NCBI GenBank assembly: GCA_019721075.1
Contig: JAHEAD010000018.1
Coordinates: 1-42,159, forward strand
From: Candidatus Sysuiplasma jiujiangense
GTDB lineage: Archaea > Thermoplasmatota > Thermoplasmata > Sysuiplasmatales > Sysuiplasmataceae
Reading direction: 5' to 3'
DNA: 42,159 bases
A program made the position numbers and the translations under genes. Numbering within the stretch: position 1 is the first letter of the stretch; each line of letters begins with the position of its first letter. Under the pieces are notes generated by a model. That model made no database searches and was not told the DNA's origin. It saw only the letters and a program-made list of their open reading frames with translations. Shown here in pieces: positions 1 through 8,893 of the stretch.

Positions 1-582
1 GAGGATGACATCACTGTCATCCAGCCTCTTTCCCTTCCAGAAGCCTCGATAGAGATCGAGAATGGGAGCGGCCTTCTCCGCGAACTGCGGATCTCTGGGA
101 AATATCCAGGAACGCCGGTACCATGGCCTTATTGCATCAGCGCTCAGCCATTCCTGTATTGTCGTCATGCCCGGTGTCCTCTGCAGCTGTGTTTCCGCCG
201 CCTTCCTTATGTCGTTCAGCGACAGCCTGCTGAGCGGCAGACCGAGCTGTGAAGGCCGTTCGCACGCTATCGCCTTTATGGTTGCCCTGACCTGGTCGTC
301 GTAGATGCGCGGCCTGCCGCTCCTCTCCTCGTCTCCGAGACCGTCAACTCTCTTCTCTGCGAACCTTCTCCTCCATGTGCGTACTGTGTTCGACGCACAG
401 CGGAGTTTCCGCGCTATGCCGTAATTGCTCATACCGTCTGCTGCGAGCAGCACTATGCTTGCACGCAGCACATCACGCTGTGCTGATGTTGATTTCCTTA
501 CAGTTGATTCAAGTTCCTTTCTTTCCTTCTTTGAGAGTTCAATGATTGACTTTGGCGCTATATTTGGCAATACCCATCCCAT
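1..582 (-). CDS. IS630-family transposase, N-terminal part, cut by window edge
   Basis: An open frame of 194 codons reads leftward off the window edge from an ATG at 582; an in-frame TAA lies about 20 codons upstream. The product begins MGWVLPNIAPKS and holds a helix-turn-helix region (residues about 30-75, with NYGIARKLRCASNTVRTWRR), a linker with RSGRPRIYDD, and the segment RDPQFAEKAAPILDLY, which in IS630 transposases comes just before the first catalytic Asp of the DDE domain. The window ends at DDSDVIL, so the catalytic residues cannot be inspected and intactness is unknown. A 6-bp hairpin (583-588 with 597-602) sits directly upstream of the start. The family is inferred from the HTH pattern and the pre-DDE signature. 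Confidence 0.8.
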   Translation of the reverse strand, partial: MGWVLPNIAPKSIIELSKKERKELESTVRKSTSAQRDVLRASIVLLAADGMSNYGIARKLRCASNTVRTWRRRFAEKRVDGLGDEERSGRPRIYDDQVRATIKAIACERPSQLGLPLSRLSLNDIRKAAETQLQRTPGMTTIQEWLSADAIRPWYRRSWIFPRDPQFAEKAAPILDLYRGFWKGKRLDDSDVIL

Positions 583-1051
583 CCCGACGCGCTGCCGTCG
601 GGAATGTTACGGCATTACTACTTCAAAGACTTTACGATTGGAGCACTAGTACCTTGTTTCAGTGACTGAGTTCGGTGCTTTGAATTTCGGCAAACAGTAC
701 CCTGCCAATAATAATGTGGCATAGCCAAGGCACGTTACCAGCCGCTGTAGTCCCTTTCATCCCGGAGTTCGTTCGTTTTGCCTCCTTGAATTTTCTGTAT
801 GGACAGAACAGATTCCTTTCTCTCTTTAGAAGTGGTCATAAGGCCCAGACCGGTGTCTATATAGGACTCTCTTGATTAATTTCTAATGCTCTTCGGCCCT
901 TTGAATAACCGGAATCGTTGAGCCATTCTCACGGGGAAAAATATGGTGCCGCCTCATCGGACGATTCTTCTATCCGTTCTGCATACGGATTGTATTCCAT
1001 GAAACAGTTACCCGCATTGGCACTCATTTCCTGAAAAAAAGGGGCAGAGCA
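583..1051. other. Intergenic region between IS630 transposase and hyuB
   Basis: No convincing gene is seen. The first 20 bases form a hairpin in front of the transposase, and the IS630 terminus is probably between 610 and 720, although no inverted repeat can be paired because the other end is outside the window. A 32-codon ORF on the minus strand (929-1027, product starting MSANAGNCFMEYNPYAERIE) lies just downstream of the hyuB stop; it is hydrophilic, unrecognised, and may be a gene remnant. Confidence 0.4.
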
Positions 1052-2719
1052 TTAAACAATTTCCGTGTTTTCAGAAAAACGCACAGGAGGGGAAACCGCC
1101 TGAGTCAGGCCCTGCCGCTCGTCATTAATGCGGTCCGTGAGAGTCCTTTCGTTTGCATTTCCGTATCCGCCGCCTCCGGCAGTGCGGATGAGAAAAATGT
1201 CTCCCTGTTCCATTTCAATGGAACACTTTGAGGGTACGCGCTTCCAGGTTCCAGGCGAAGAATTTTTCATTAAGTGGAATTCAGAACCTTTGCCGTCCTC
1301 TCCCCCTTCAAGGCCATACGGGAATGTATTCTCCCTTTCGGCGACAACTGTGAGCGTCATTTTTTCCAGGGCCCTGTAAGCACGATCGATGCCGCAGCCG
1401 CCACGCCATCTGCCGGCCCCCCCGCTTCCGGTCCGAAGTTCATATCTGACTATCTCAATGGGATAATCAAGCTCGACTATTTCCGCGGGCGTGTTCATCG
1501 TGTTGGTCATATTGCACTGTATGCCACTGACGCCGTCGCCCCCGTCATATGCCCCCGAGCCGACGCCGTTCGTCTCGTAGAACGACCAGGTCGAGCCGTG
1601 CGAAACTCCTCCAATCATCACGTTGTTCATTGAACCGCCGCATGCGGCGGGCACCTTTCCCGGAGCAAACCCTGCAAATGCGCGGAAAAGGACATCGACG
1701 TTTCTCATGCTTGTTTCAGTGTTACCTGCGGAAACAGGGAACGGAAATTCCGGATTCAGCAGGCTGCGTTCGGGAACCCTGACATCGACCGGTGAAAAGC
1801 AGCCATCGTTCGTCACTATGTCCGTTCCTGCAATTGCCCTGAGTACAAAATACACACCTGAAAGCGTGACGCCGAAAACAGCATTCAGCGGTGTCCTCAC
1901 CTGCTCCGCTGTTCCTTCGTAGTCGGCAGTCAGCCGCCTGCCCTTCTTCTTAAGTCTGACGCGCAGCACTACCTTCCTGCCGTCCGGCAGTTCCATGTAA
2001 TCCTCCGCGCCGGAAATGCCGTCCTTCATTTCCGATAGCCTGTGTTCAGTTATTTCCCTCGAGCGCTGTATTGCTGTTTCGTTTGCTTCTTCAAAACTCC
2101 GGATACCGTATTTTTCGAGCAGTGCCCGCAGCCTGGTTTCACCGAGCAGATTTGCTGCAATCTGTGCCCTGATGTCTCCACGTCTCTGATAAGGATCCCT
2201 TGAATTGGAAGACAGAAGCCTTATGAAAGACACATCTGTCCTTCCCTTCTTCATAAGCTTCACCGGATCAATTATAAAACCTTCCTGGAAGAGTTCCTCT
2301 GCATCGAACGGAATGCTTCCGGGAACCTTTCCACCCACGTCCGAATGATGAGCCTTGTTCGCCGCGAATGCTGCTAGCTTTCCTTTGTGGAAGACAGGCC
2401 TTATCACCGTTATGTCGTTAAGATGCGTTCCGGAGAGGTAGGGGTTGTTTACAGCAATCATGTCTCCCACGGAAATCTGCATGCCTTCCCTCCTCATGTG
2501 CTGCAGCGTCCTGCCGAGTCCCCACGGCAGGGATCCGAGATGAACCGGTATATGCTCCGCCTGCGCGATGAGCCGTCCCTCCCTGTCCAGCAGGGCGCAG
2601 GAGTGATCCATCCTGTCCTTTATGTTCGGAGAATAGGCTGAATTCCGCAGGACTATGCCCATCTCCTCGCTGGCATACATGAGCGATGATGAGATGATTT
2701 CTGAAGTGAATGACTCCAC
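1052..2719 (-). CDS. hyuB: Hydantoinase/5-oxoprolinase subunit B (HyuB)
   Basis: The 555-residue product matches the HyuB family end to end (usual size about 520-590). It starts MESFTSEIISSSLMYASEEM and carries the typical segments HSCALLDREGRLIAQAEHIP (about 39-58), HLGSLPWGL, and a Gly-rich C-terminal part (GSGGAGRWRGGCGID; TAGGGGYGN). HyuB works with HyuA in ATP-dependent ring opening of N-methylhydantoin or 5-oxoproline, or in related acetone carboxylase-type reactions. The GTG start at 2719 lies 4 bases after the hyuA stop, and a very strong ribosome binding site (AGGAGGAGGTGA) overlaps the end of hyuA, so translation is coupled. The exact substrate cannot be read from sequence. No acetone carboxylase gamma subunit is nearby, which makes the hydantoinase/oxoprolinase reading more likely. 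Confidence 0.92.
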   Translation of the reverse strand: MESFTSEIISSSLMYASEEMGIVLRNSAYSPNIKDRMDHSCALLDREGRLIAQAEHIPVHLGSLPWGLGRTLQHMRREGMQISVGDMIAVNNPYLSGTHLNDITVIRPVFHKGKLAAFAANKAHHSDVGGKVPGSIPFDAEELFQEGFIIDPVKLMKKGRTDVSFIRLLSSNSRDPYQRRGDIRAQIAANLLGETRLRALLEKYGIRSFEEANETAIQRSREITEHRLSEMKDGISGAEDYMELPDGRKVVLRVRLKKKGRRLTADYEGTAEQVRTPLNAVFGVTLSGVYFVLRAIAGTDIVTNDGCFSPVDVRVPERSLLNPEFPFPVSAGNTETSMRNVDVLFRAFAGFAPGKVPAACGGSMNNVMIGGVSHGSTWSFYETNGVGSGAYDGGDGVSGIQCNMTNTMNTPAEIVELDYPIEIVRYELRTGSGGAGRWRGGCGIDRAYRALEKMTLTVVAERENTFPYGLEGGEDGKGSEFHLMKNSSPGTWKRVPSKCSIEMEQGDIFLIRTAGGGGYGNANERTLTDRINDERQGLTQAVSPPVRFSENTEIV

Positions 2720-2723
2720 CGTC

Positions 2724-2736
2724 TCACCTCCTCCTC
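2724..2736 (-). promoter_or_regulatory. Strong Shine-Dalgarno site for hyuB inside the hyuA 3' end
   Basis: The last codons of hyuA plus its TGA read AGGAGGAGGTGA, an extended match to the anti-Shine-Dalgarno sequence, followed after 4 bases by the hyuB GTG. It decides the hyuB start and implies translational coupling. Confidence 0.8.
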
Positions 2737-4808
2737 AGAACGATATTTTTCCACCGGTCCATCTCTGCCCTCCACCCCTTCGGAATGACTGTCGTTGTGT
2801 CGTACTGCCTTACGAGTGCAGGTCCGTCGAATCTGTTTCCGGGAACGATTTTCTCCCGTGAAACAACAGGTGTTTCTTCCGCCTCATCGCCAAACCATAC
2901 CTCAGTCCAGCCTGTCACCGCCTCCTTCGACAATCTCCTGCTGCCGGTTGCGCATCCTTCCATGACTGCCTTCTTCCTTACTCCGACGGCCGTAACACGT
3001 GCGGACACAAAGAGCACAGGGTCTTCTGCCGAAACGTAACCATAGAGTCTTCTGTGCCTTCTGCCGAACAGTCGCGCGATCTTTTCCGGCAGGTCTTCCC
3101 CCTTCCACCATCCCCCACGGGAGGGAAGCGTTATTGCAGTTTCTGCGCCCTGTCCCTCATAACGGAGCATCGCCTGTCTTATGAAGTGGAATCGGCCTGT
3201 GTCAGTGAAATCGCCGGAAATTTCCGCATGGGCCTTCTCCTCCAGCTTTTCGAAATATGCGGATATTTCGCGCGAATCCAGTTCATCAAGCTTTTTCATT
3301 GCGCCCGCAAAGTATTCTCTCCTGATGTCCGAAACAACAAGTCCGAGTGCGGAGAAGAGTCCGGGATGCTCCGGGACAATTATCGATTTGATGCCGATAT
3401 CCTCTGCAAGTTCCGCTGCATGAAGAGGACCTGCACCGCCGAAGCACAGCATTGAGAATCCTCTTGGATCGAGTCCGCGTTCAATGCTCACTATCCTCAG
3501 GATCTTTGACATGTTCAGATTTGCCACTGCCAGGATGCCCAGGGCTGTTTCGCAAATGCCTGTCCCGAGTCTTGAACACAACCTTTCGGACAGCGCGTCT
3601 TCCGCCGCCTTTCTGTCCAGCGGCATTGCCCCACCAAGAAGAGCATCTCCCGGCAGTCTGTTAAGCAGCAGATTGGCGTCTGTAACGGTTGGCTCCCTTC
3701 CCGCCCTGCCGTAGCATGCCGGACCGGGTATGGAACCGGCACTCTGCGGTCCCACGCGAAGGGAGCCGCCATCATCCAGCCAGGCTAAGGAGCCTCCTCC
3801 TGCGCCGGTCTCCGCAAGATCTATGAATGGAAATCTGACGGTATAACCGCTGCCCCTGATCGAGCGTCCGCTGTGAGTGGTGCCGGCCGCCTCGAACTCG
3901 TAGGAATGCTCGATCTCGCCATTGTGAATCACGCCGGCCTTTGCAGTCGTGCCTCCCATATCGAATGTGATAATGTCTCTGATCCCTGTCAGTCTTGAAA
4001 GATGCAGCGCAGAAACCACGCCGCTTGCTGGACCCGACTCTATCATCGAGACAGGTCTGTCTACCACATCCGCTGCGGTGTTGAGGCCGCCGTCGGACTG
4101 CATTATGTACAGGGGGACAGATCCGAACTCCTTCTTCAGGCGCTCTGTTATTCCGCTGATGTAACCGGAGACAGCCGGGCTGAGAACCGCATTCACCACA
4201 GCGGTGCTCGTCCTCTCGAACTCCCCCGGCTGCGGATCTATGTCGCTGGAGGAGACGGTTCTGAAGCCCATGCTGCGCAGGAAACCTGCGGCAAATTGCT
4301 CATTGCTCCCGTTTGCATAGGAGTTGATGAATGAAACGACTACGACCCCGGGAGAAATTTTCCGCAGGGAAGCTGACGCCGTCTCAAGCTCCGCTTCAGC
4401 TGGTTTCATCAGAACTCTTCCGCCTGCGTCAGTGCGTTCCCTGACCGTTATTCTCCGCTCTCTTGTCACAATCTGTTCCGGTCGCTTCAGTTTAAGATTG
4501 TATAATTCAGCTCTCCTCATCCGTCCTATCTCTATAACATCCCTGAAACCTTCTGTCGTCACGAGCGCAACCCGCGGCCAGTTTTTGTGTGTCAGCAATG
4601 TATTGGTTGCAATCGTGCCCGAATGCAGCACGAGGCCCGGTTTGCCGGGGGAAGATGCGGCTCTCACCCCTTCAATCAGAGCGTCTTCGGGCTTCTCCGT
4701 CGTAGCTATCTTGACTGTGAAAAGTCTTCGCCCGTGGTCGTCAGACGCGACGATGTCTGTGAATGTTCCCCCTATGTCGATGCCTACGACGACTGCTTCC
4801 GGTTTCAC
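2724..4808 (-). CDS. hyuA: Hydantoinase/5-oxoprolinase subunit A (HyuA)
   Basis: The 694-residue product is a full-length HyuA. The N-terminus has the actin/acetokinase-type phosphate loop GIDIGGTFTDIV (residues about 9-20). Typical internal motifs are HSGTIATNTLL, MIESGPASGVV, TFDMGGTTAK and ETGAGGGSLAW. HyuA supplies the ATP-dependent activating activity for HyuB. It is a cytosolic enzyme for cyclic amides such as hydantoins or 5-oxoproline (pyroglutamate); in a peptide-degrading cell 5-oxoproline to glutamate is the most plausible reaction, but this is inference. The start is GTG at 4808, with a TATA-like box at 4841-4850 giving a leader of about 10 bases. hyuA and hyuB form a two-gene operon, diverging from lysS. 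Confidence 0.93.
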   Translation of the reverse strand: MKPEAVVVGIDIGGTFTDIVASDDHGRRLFTVKIATTEKPEDALIEGVRAASSPGKPGLVLHSGTIATNTLLTHKNWPRVALVTTEGFRDVIEIGRMRRAELYNLKLKRPEQIVTRERRITVRERTDAGGRVLMKPAEAELETASASLRKISPGVVVVSFINSYANGSNEQFAAGFLRSMGFRTVSSSDIDPQPGEFERTSTAVVNAVLSPAVSGYISGITERLKKEFGSVPLYIMQSDGGLNTAADVVDRPVSMIESGPASGVVSALHLSRLTGIRDIITFDMGGTTAKAGVIHNGEIEHSYEFEAAGTTHSGRSIRGSGYTVRFPFIDLAETGAGGGSLAWLDDGGSLRVGPQSAGSIPGPACYGRAGREPTVTDANLLLNRLPGDALLGGAMPLDRKAAEDALSERLCSRLGTGICETALGILAVANLNMSKILRIVSIERGLDPRGFSMLCFGGAGPLHAAELAEDIGIKSIIVPEHPGLFSALGLVVSDIRREYFAGAMKKLDELDSREISAYFEKLEEKAHAEISGDFTDTGRFHFIRQAMLRYEGQGAETAITLPSRGGWWKGEDLPEKIARLFGRRHRRLYGYVSAEDPVLFVSARVTAVGVRKKAVMEGCATGSRRLSKEAVTGWTEVWFGDEAEETPVVSREKIVPGNRFDGPALVRQYDTTTVIPKGWRAEMDRWKNIVLRRR

Positions 4809-4840
4809 CTGTCAATCAGCAGTCAATCAAGAGGCACTCT

Positions 4841-4850
4841 TTATTTAAAT
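4841..4850 (-). promoter_or_regulatory. TATA-like box for hyuAB
   Basis: ATTTAAATAA on the minus strand lies 33-42 bases before the hyuA GTG, placing transcription initiation about 10 bases before the start codon by the usual archaeal spacing. Confidence 0.5.
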
Positions 4851-5013
4851 TTTCATTCCGTGCAATGCCCCGTGCACCAGTCAGTCAGCAGCAGGTGCGT
4901 TGGGCAGCAAACTGCATTTTCCCGCATGCTTCCTGCTCAGCACGTTTTCGCAACTATTATTATACGGAGGCTGTCAATACCTTGAAGTCAAAAACGGTTC
5001 AGATGATGCGAAA

Positions 5014-6516
5014 ATGCAGGAATCCCCGGACAGTGGAAAGGCCGACGAAGTCAACAGGCTCATGGAAGTCAGGAGAAACAAGCTGAAGAGGCAGATAGAG
5101 CTGGGACTGAATCCGTTCGCATATTCCTTCAGCAGGACACACACTTCAGCAGCAGTCAGGGAGAATTATGCCTCCGCAACACATGAACCCTCTGCCGATA
5201 CAGTAAGAGTGGCGGGCAGGGTTATGTCCGTCAGGGATCACGGGAAGTCATGTTTCATGAGCCTGAAGGACAGAAGCGGTACCATACAGTTGTATGGACG
5301 GGAGGATAAACTCGGCAGTGACCTCTACCCGCTTTTCAAGGAGATCGATGCCGGCGACATAGTTGGCATAGAGGGCCGGGTTTTCAGGACCAGACGGGGT
5401 GAAATCACAATTGATGTCACCTCCTTCACACCGCTGGCAAAGTCTCTCAGACCGCTTCCCGAGAAATTCCATGGCCTTCGGGACGTCGAGGCAAGGTACA
5501 GGATGCGTTATGTCGATCTTGCTGTAAACGATGAAGTGCTGAGCACGTTTATAATGAGGAGCAGAATTATCTCAGCAATACGGCGCTGGCTGGATGACCG
5601 GGATTTCATTGAGGTCGAGACACCGGTACTGACGCCTGTACCGGGCGGCGCCCTCGCCCGGCCGTTCGTGACTCATTACAATTTTCTCGAACAGGATTTC
5701 TATCTGAGGATCGCCACCGAACTTTACCTGAAGAGGCTGATCGTGGGTGGAATGGAGAAGGTTTACGAGATAGGCAAGGATTTCAGGAACGAGGACATCG
5801 ATACCACCCACAATCCGGAGTTCACCATGCTTGAGCTGTACCAGGCATACGCAGACTACAATGATATCATGTCACTGACAGAGAGCCTGGTAAGCGACGC
5901 ACTGCTGTCGGTGAAGGGCGATTACACTGTAAGCTACAGAGGGAACAGTCTGGACTTCAAGCCGCCATGGCGGAGAATAACAATGGTCGACGCAATAAGG
6001 GAAATCGGTGAAATAGATATCGATGCCGACGATGCTGAGTCGCTTCAGAAAACAGCGGCGAAACTGAAGCTTGAGGACATCCAAGACGGGATGAGCGCCG
6101 GTGAACTCATTGCAGAGATTTTCGACCAGAAGGTCCAGGAAATGATCGTGCAGCCGACAATCGTCTACGACCATCCCGTCGAAGTCAGCCCGCTTGCCAA
6201 GAAGAAGCGGGGTAACCCCAGGTTCGCCGAACGATTCGAGCCGTTCGTGTGCGGCATGGAATTTGGGAATGCATTTTCGGAGCTGAATGATCCCATTGAG
6301 CAGAAAGAAAATTTCGAGAGGCAGAGAGTCAGGCGGGAAGGCGGGGACGTGGAGGCGCATCCTTATGATGAGGATTATATCGTCGCGATGGAATACGGCC
6401 TGCCGCCGACTGGTGGTCTGGGTCTTGGCATAGACAGGCTCTGCATGGTGTTCTCCGGCACAGATTCGATAAAGGAAGTGATTCTCTTCCCTCAACTGAA
6501 GAGGAAAGAGGAGTGA
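5014..6516 (+). CDS. lysS: Lysyl-tRNA synthetase, class II
   Basis: The product of about 500 residues matches class II LysRS, a cytosolic enzyme that attaches lysine to tRNA-Lys. After a charged N-terminal helix (EVNRLMEVRRNKLKRQIELG) comes an OB-fold anticodon-binding domain (VRVAGRVMSVRDHGKSCFMS), then the class II catalytic core with motif 2 (FRNEDIDTTHNPEFTMLE) and motif 3 (GLGLGIDRLCMVF) near the C-terminus. The frame stays open upstream to a TTG at 4900, but those codons encode a hydrophobic, non-conserved stretch; ATG 5014 matches the usual start of the family and follows a TATA-like TTATTATAC (4955-4963). Many archaea use the unrelated class I LysRS instead, so the class II form is informative. 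It is flanked by divergent hyuAB and a convergent transporter gene. Confidence 0.95.
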   Translation: MQESPDSGKADEVNRLMEVRRNKLKRQIELGLNPFAYSFSRTHTSAAVRENYASATHEPSADTVRVAGRVMSVRDHGKSCFMSLKDRSGTIQLYGREDKLGSDLYPLFKEIDAGDIVGIEGRVFRTRRGEITIDVTSFTPLAKSLRPLPEKFHGLRDVEARYRMRYVDLAVNDEVLSTFIMRSRIISAIRRWLDDRDFIEVETPVLTPVPGGALARPFVTHYNFLEQDFYLRIATELYLKRLIVGGMEKVYEIGKDFRNEDIDTTHNPEFTMLELYQAYADYNDIMSLTESLVSDALLSVKGDYTVSYRGNSLDFKPPWRRITMVDAIREIGEIDIDADDAESLQKTAAKLKLEDIQDGMSAGELIAEIFDQKVQEMIVQPTIVYDHPVEVSPLAKKKRGNPRFAERFEPFVCGMEFGNAFSELNDPIEQKENFERQRVRREGGDVEAHPYDEDYIVAMEYGLPPTGGLGLGIDRLCMVFSGTDSIKEVILFPQLKRKEE

Positions 6517-6601
6517 CACTGCCGCCTGCGGGCATTCGGCAGTATGTGCTGTATCATCGAACCGCTGAGCTGACGAAACTGAAAATACCCGAGCTGCGGG
6601 G

Positions 6602-7516
6602 CTATTCCCGGAACCGCTGCACTGTTTCCTCTGGATGCTCCGGCGCGGAGACTTTTTTGGGCCCGTCCCTGGAACCTATGAATATCCCAAGCGATATCAG
6701 TGCGAAACCGAAATACGTGTAGATGCTGTTGGTCTCTCCGAGAAGTGCATAACTCAGTACGACCGAAACCGCAGGCACGAGGAAAAACATTCCTGAAATC
6801 CGGGTTACGTCGTATTTGCGCATCAGCTGGAAGTAGATGAGATAGGCAAAAGCGGAGCCGAACAGCCCCATATACACCGCTATCAGAATGAAAGTCAGAT
6901 TTATCCCCGATACGCTGAACTTTTCGGAAACTGCTGCCCACAGCAGGACAAACGGGACGGAGTATGCGAACTGAAGTGCGTTTACGCCGCCGACGCTTCT
7001 TCCCACAAGGTACTTCTTGTAGATGACCGCAGAGACTGACCATACGAATGCCGCAAGCACAAGATAGATAAGTCCTGGATTCAGGCTGAGGCTCAGCTGT
7101 TCTGCAAAAATTATGAACATACCGGCGAAACCTGTCACAACACCTGCGATTCTCGTCCCAGTCACTCTCTCCTTCAGGAAAAAATAGGAGAGGACAACAT
7201 TCATGATCGGGAAGGTGTAGATTATTATTGAAGAAATGGACGCGGGTTCCGTATTTTCTCCCAGAAACCAGAATCCCATGAAAAGCGCCGAATTGAGCAG
7301 CCCGGTAACCATGACGAGCAAGTTGTCCCCCAGTCCTCTGGGAATGTTCCTGAAACCGCCTATAATGACAAGAGAGAAGAGTGCGCCAAAGGCGACACGG
7401 AACAGCAGCACAAAAAGCGGCGCTTCATACTGCAGCGCAATTTTCAGCAGCGGATAGTTCAGGGCCCACATGGTAGCCATTGCCATGAAATAGACCGCAT
7501 CCCTGACCGAAGACAC
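6602..7516 (-). CDS. DMT-superfamily (EamA) transporter
   Basis: The 304-residue product is made of about ten hydrophobic segments arranged as two EamA repeats of five helices each. Repeat one starts MATMWALNYPLLKIALQYEA; repeat two starts near LIYLVLAAFVWSVSAVIYKK, and each ends with the short cytosolic helix typical of the family. Such proteins are metabolite or amino acid exporters of the drug/metabolite transporter superfamily; the substrate cannot be deduced. A TATA-like box (TATTATTAAA, 7541-7550) centred about 29 bases before the GTG at 7516 suggests a leaderless transcript. The gene converges on lysS (85-base gap). A second, distantly similar EamA gene lies at 26342-27268. Confidence 0.9.
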   Translation of the reverse strand: MSSVRDAVYFMAMATMWALNYPLLKIALQYEAPLFVLLFRVAFGALFSLVIIGGFRNIPRGLGDNLLVMVTGLLNSALFMGFWFLGENTEPASISSIIIYTFPIMNVVLSYFFLKERVTGTRIAGVVTGFAGMFIIFAEQLSLSLNPGLIYLVLAAFVWSVSAVIYKKYLVGRSVGGVNALQFAYSVPFVLLWAAVSEKFSVSGINLTFILIAVYMGLFGSAFAYLIYFQLMRKYDVTRISGMFFLVPAVSVVLSYALLGETNSIYTYFGFALISLGIFIGSRDGPKKVSAPEHPEETVQRFRE

Positions 7517-7540
7517 AGGAAAGCTGATGCCTCAATTCCG

Positions 7541-7550
7541 TTTAATAATA
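7541..7550 (-). promoter_or_regulatory. TATA-like box of the EamA transporter gene
   Basis: TATTATTAAA on the minus strand is centred about 29 bases from the GTG at 7516, consistent with a leaderless mRNA. Confidence 0.5.
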
Positions 7551-7813
7551 TTCGGTGGGAAGGCAGGTTTGGTCCACAACAGCGGACCGCTGCGGACTTT
7601 GGAAGCACCGTTCTGGTGACTGCTGAATGTCCTCTATGCCCGAGCGGGCAGTATGCCGCCTGTTCGCACGGCAATGCGCGGATCCGGTGTTTTCCTGAAC
7701 CGATTCCGGCCTTAAGCCCTCTGCCTGGCGTCGCCTGCCGCCGAAATCACCCACGCTGATTTTCACCCGTCAATTCAAAAGTTTGAATAACATCTTAATT
7801 GCTCCCCCGGCCG

Positions 7814-8893
7814 ATGATAAAATCTGTTGAGCACAGGATACTCGAAATTCCGATGAAGAAAGCTTTCAGGATTTCGCTCGGAAGTACGCAGTCGTACGAG
7901 GGTTTCCTCATTACTGTCAGAACCGACGACGGACTGACAGGTTACGGCGAAGCGGTGCCGACACCGTTCATTACAGGCGAAACACTGGGCTCAATCCGGG
8001 AGGCGCTGGGAATTCTGGGCCCTGTTCTCACCGGGCTTGATGAAACGGGAACGGAGCTGATAGCCGAAATCATGGAAAAAACGATTGCCGGATCCTATGC
8101 GGCCAAGTGCGGCATAGACATGGCACTTTGGGATCTCATGGGCAAAAGGGCCGGTCTGCCGCTGTCATCCCTGCTTGGAGGTTACAGGAAAAGCATACCG
8201 ACTTCTTTTACGGTGGACATCGGAACGATGGATGAAGTGGAGAAATACACGAAGGAATTTGTCGAGACGGGCATCAGGACAGTGAAGGTAAAGCTCGGCC
8301 GTGGACTGCGGGAGGATTATGAACGGGTAAAGAGGGCAAGACAGACTGCTGGAGACAGCGTGATGATATATGTTGATTTCAACCAGTCCTATTCGGCTAA
8401 GAAGGCCGTAGAGCTCAGCTCCATCATCCATAAATTCGAAATAGAATTCCTGGAACAGCCGACTCCTGCGAGCGATATTTCAGGGCTAAGATTTGTGAGG
8501 GAGAAAAGCGGCATTCCTGTCATGGCGGATGAGGCCGTTCATGGGCCGGAAGATGCAATGAGGATTGTAAAGGCAGAAGCAGCGGATATGATAAACATGA
8601 AGCTGATGAAGGCCGGCGGCATCAGCAGGGGCAGAAAAATTATAGAGATTGCGGAGGCGGCGGGAATGCCTGTAATGATTGGATGCATGGTGGAAACAAA
8701 GATAGCCGTGACGGCCGGAACGCATCTTGCGCTGGGCATGAAAAATGTGAAATATGCAGATCTTGACGGCTACTCAAGCCTGGTGCAAGACATAACCGCC
8801 GGCGGGCTTGTTCTGGAGAACGGGGAGAACAGCGTGTCCGGAAAACCGGGCCTGGGCCTTTCCATAGCACAGGAGGTTGGCACTCACGGATGA
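7814..8893 (+). CDS. Dipeptide epimerase (enolase superfamily, L-Ala-D/L-Glu epimerase type)
   Basis: The product is a muconate-lactonizing subgroup enolase. Counted from a possible TTG at 7799 it has the catalytic K-x-K pair (TVKVKLGRG, Lys163/Lys165), metal ligands Asp193 (VDFNQ), Glu219 (EFLEQP) and Asp244 (MADEAV), the second catalytic base Lys268 (NMKLMKAGG), and the D-x-D motif (DLDG, Asp321/Asp323) that in dipeptide epimerases binds the peptide amino group. These features place it with L-Ala-D/L-Glu epimerases, which convert the D-Glu of murein-derived dipeptides to L-Glu. The ATG at 7814 is preferred because a weak TATA-like box (7782-7791) is about 28 bases upstream, giving a leaderless start. 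Its last four bases overlap the next gene (ATGA), an NlpC/P60 peptidase, which supports a murein-peptide role. Other dipeptides are possible substrates. Confidence 0.9.
   Translation: MIKSVEHRILEIPMKKAFRISLGSTQSYEGFLITVRTDDGLTGYGEAVPTPFITGETLGSIREALGILGPVLTGLDETGTELIAEIMEKTIAGSYAAKCGIDMALWDLMGKRAGLPLSSLLGGYRKSIPTSFTVDIGTMDEVEKYTKEFVETGIRTVKVKLGRGLREDYERVKRARQTAGDSVMIYVDFNQSYSAKKAVELSSIIHKFEIEFLEQPTPASDISGLRFVREKSGIPVMADEAVHGPEDAMRIVKAEAADMINMKLMKAGGISRGRKIIEIAEAAGMPVMIGCMVETKIAVTAGTHLALGMKNVKYADLDGYSSLVQDITAGGLVLENGENSVSGKPGLGLSIAQEVGTHG

Noticed and set aside
2902-4334. Several frames of 60-130 codons antisense to hyuA
   Set aside because: High-GC third-position shadows of hyuA with Cys/Arg/Ser-rich products and no motifs.
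4900-5013. N-terminal extension of LysS from TTG 4900
   Set aside because: The extra 38 residues are hydrophobic and unlike LysRS N-termini, and the TATA-like box at 4955-4963 lies inside the extension.
5872-6519. Minus-strand frame of 215 codons inside lysS
   Set aside because: It is the antisense of a well-conserved lysS; the product has no family features.
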